The notes under the pieces were generated by a model, which saw only the letters and a program-made list of their open reading frames with translations, searched no databases and was not told the DNA's origin. 34,674 nt of DNA from the NCBI GenBank assembly GCA_945888575.1, contig CAMDAM010000009.1, positions 1 through 34,674 on the forward strand, read 5' to 3'. Source of the DNA: Asaia bogorensis (lineage in GTDB: Bacteria; Pseudomonadota; Alphaproteobacteria; Acetobacterales; Acetobacteraceae). The position numbers and the translations under genes were made by a program. This document shows positions 34,545 to 34,674 of this stretch, in pieces. Every line of letters begins with the position of its first letter. Position 1 is the stretch's first letter.

Positions 34545-34674
34545 GTGCCTACGGTCGTCATCTCGGGCTCCTCCTGCCGTGACTTCACACACGGCGAGAG
34601 CGAGTTCGAGGTGGCGGCCACCACCTTCCGCCAGCTCATCCGCGAGCTGGAACAACGCTTCCCCGGCCTCGGCG
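34545..34674 (+). CDS. MoaD/ThiS-like sulfur-carrier family protein, 3' end cut by window
   Basis: An open frame from GTG at 34545 runs off the window edge (43 codons). The visible sequence starts with a beta-strand-type VPTVVISGS, continues with EFEVAATTFRQLIRELEQRFPGLG, and matches the ubiquitin-like fold of MoaD/ThiS proteins (strand, strand, then the T-x-x-x-LIxxLExxxPGL helix). The C-terminal Gly-Gly that would prove a sulfur carrier is outside the window. It starts 7 nt after the hydroxylase stop, in the same direction. Confidence 0.6.
   Translation, partial: MPTVVISGSSCRDFTHGESEFEVAATTFRQLIRELEQRFPGLG

Noticed and set aside
32087-34639. An 850-codon minus-strand open frame across the hydroxylase large subunit, and similar long frames elsewhere (1040-3745, 27765-32180 upstream part)
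   Set aside because: Compositional shadows of real genes; only the 3' part of the frame ending at 27765 (from ATG 28886) encodes a recognisable protein.

Overview
The window is a GC-rich stretch (roughly 70% GC by eye) of a bacterial chromosome or large replicon. Its codon use, its many Tat-type substrate-binding proteins and the gene families present suggest an alphaproteobacterium, plausibly an Acetobacteraceae/Roseomonas-like organism. That placement is inference. Almost the whole left 26 kb looks like one organophosphate-scavenging island. The unifying signal is a set of PhoB-type boxes: 7-bp units resembling CTGTCAT repeated every 11 bp, found in the promoter regions of at least five transcription units and each 45-65 bp upstream of a start codon.

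Layout. (1) 1-1731, minus: two oligopeptide-type ABC ATPases, the second cut by the window edge. (2) 1982-8507, plus: two different family-5 (peptide/nickel-type) substrate-binding proteins, two permeases (the first apparently with a CTG start) and a fused double ATPase, in a tightly overlapping operon. (3) 8718-14513, minus: a 1931-residue mosaic secreted protein (SdiA-regulated/phytase-esterase-like domain, cadherin-like segment, two lamin-tail domains, a 5'-nucleotidase-like module with a degenerate metal site, three Calx-beta domains, and a C-terminus suited to type I secretion). (4) 14514-15247: a divergent regulatory region with a Pho box at each end, an AT-rich island and an IS481-like transposase remnant. 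(5) 15248-19599, plus: ugpBAEC, the sn-glycerol-3-phosphate (and glycerophosphodiester) importer. (6) 19697-23952, plus: a second peptide-type ABC importer (two permeases and a binding protein, no ATPase of its own) ending in a metallophosphodiesterase. (7) 24071-24895, plus: a second metallophosphodiesterase with its own Pho-type repeats.

The right side is more mixed. On the minus strand, 25147-28886 holds a class V aminotransferase, a stand-alone NRPS-like adenylation enzyme and a glycerolipid/lyso-lipid-type acyltransferase; the acyltransferase has its own possible Pho box. On the plus strand are a lone family-5 binding protein (29019-30593), a highly structured 300-bp intergenic region, a three-subunit xanthine-dehydrogenase/CO-dehydrogenase-family molybdenum hydroxylase (30894-34537) and the start of a MoaD/ThiS-like protein missed by ordinary ORF calling because it leaves the window.

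How it may work together (inference). Under phosphate starvation PhoB would switch on an extracellular nucleotidase-like protein, UgpBAEC, and two peptide-type ABC importers joined to cytoplasmic phosphodiesterases. The nearest known parallel is the agrobacterial Acc system, where a peptide-type importer and a phosphodiesterase handle sugar-phosphodiester opines. I therefore suggest that the 'peptide' transporters here carry organophosphodiesters rather than peptides. The acyltransferase may belong to the phosphorus-sparing lipid remodelling that accompanies the same response.
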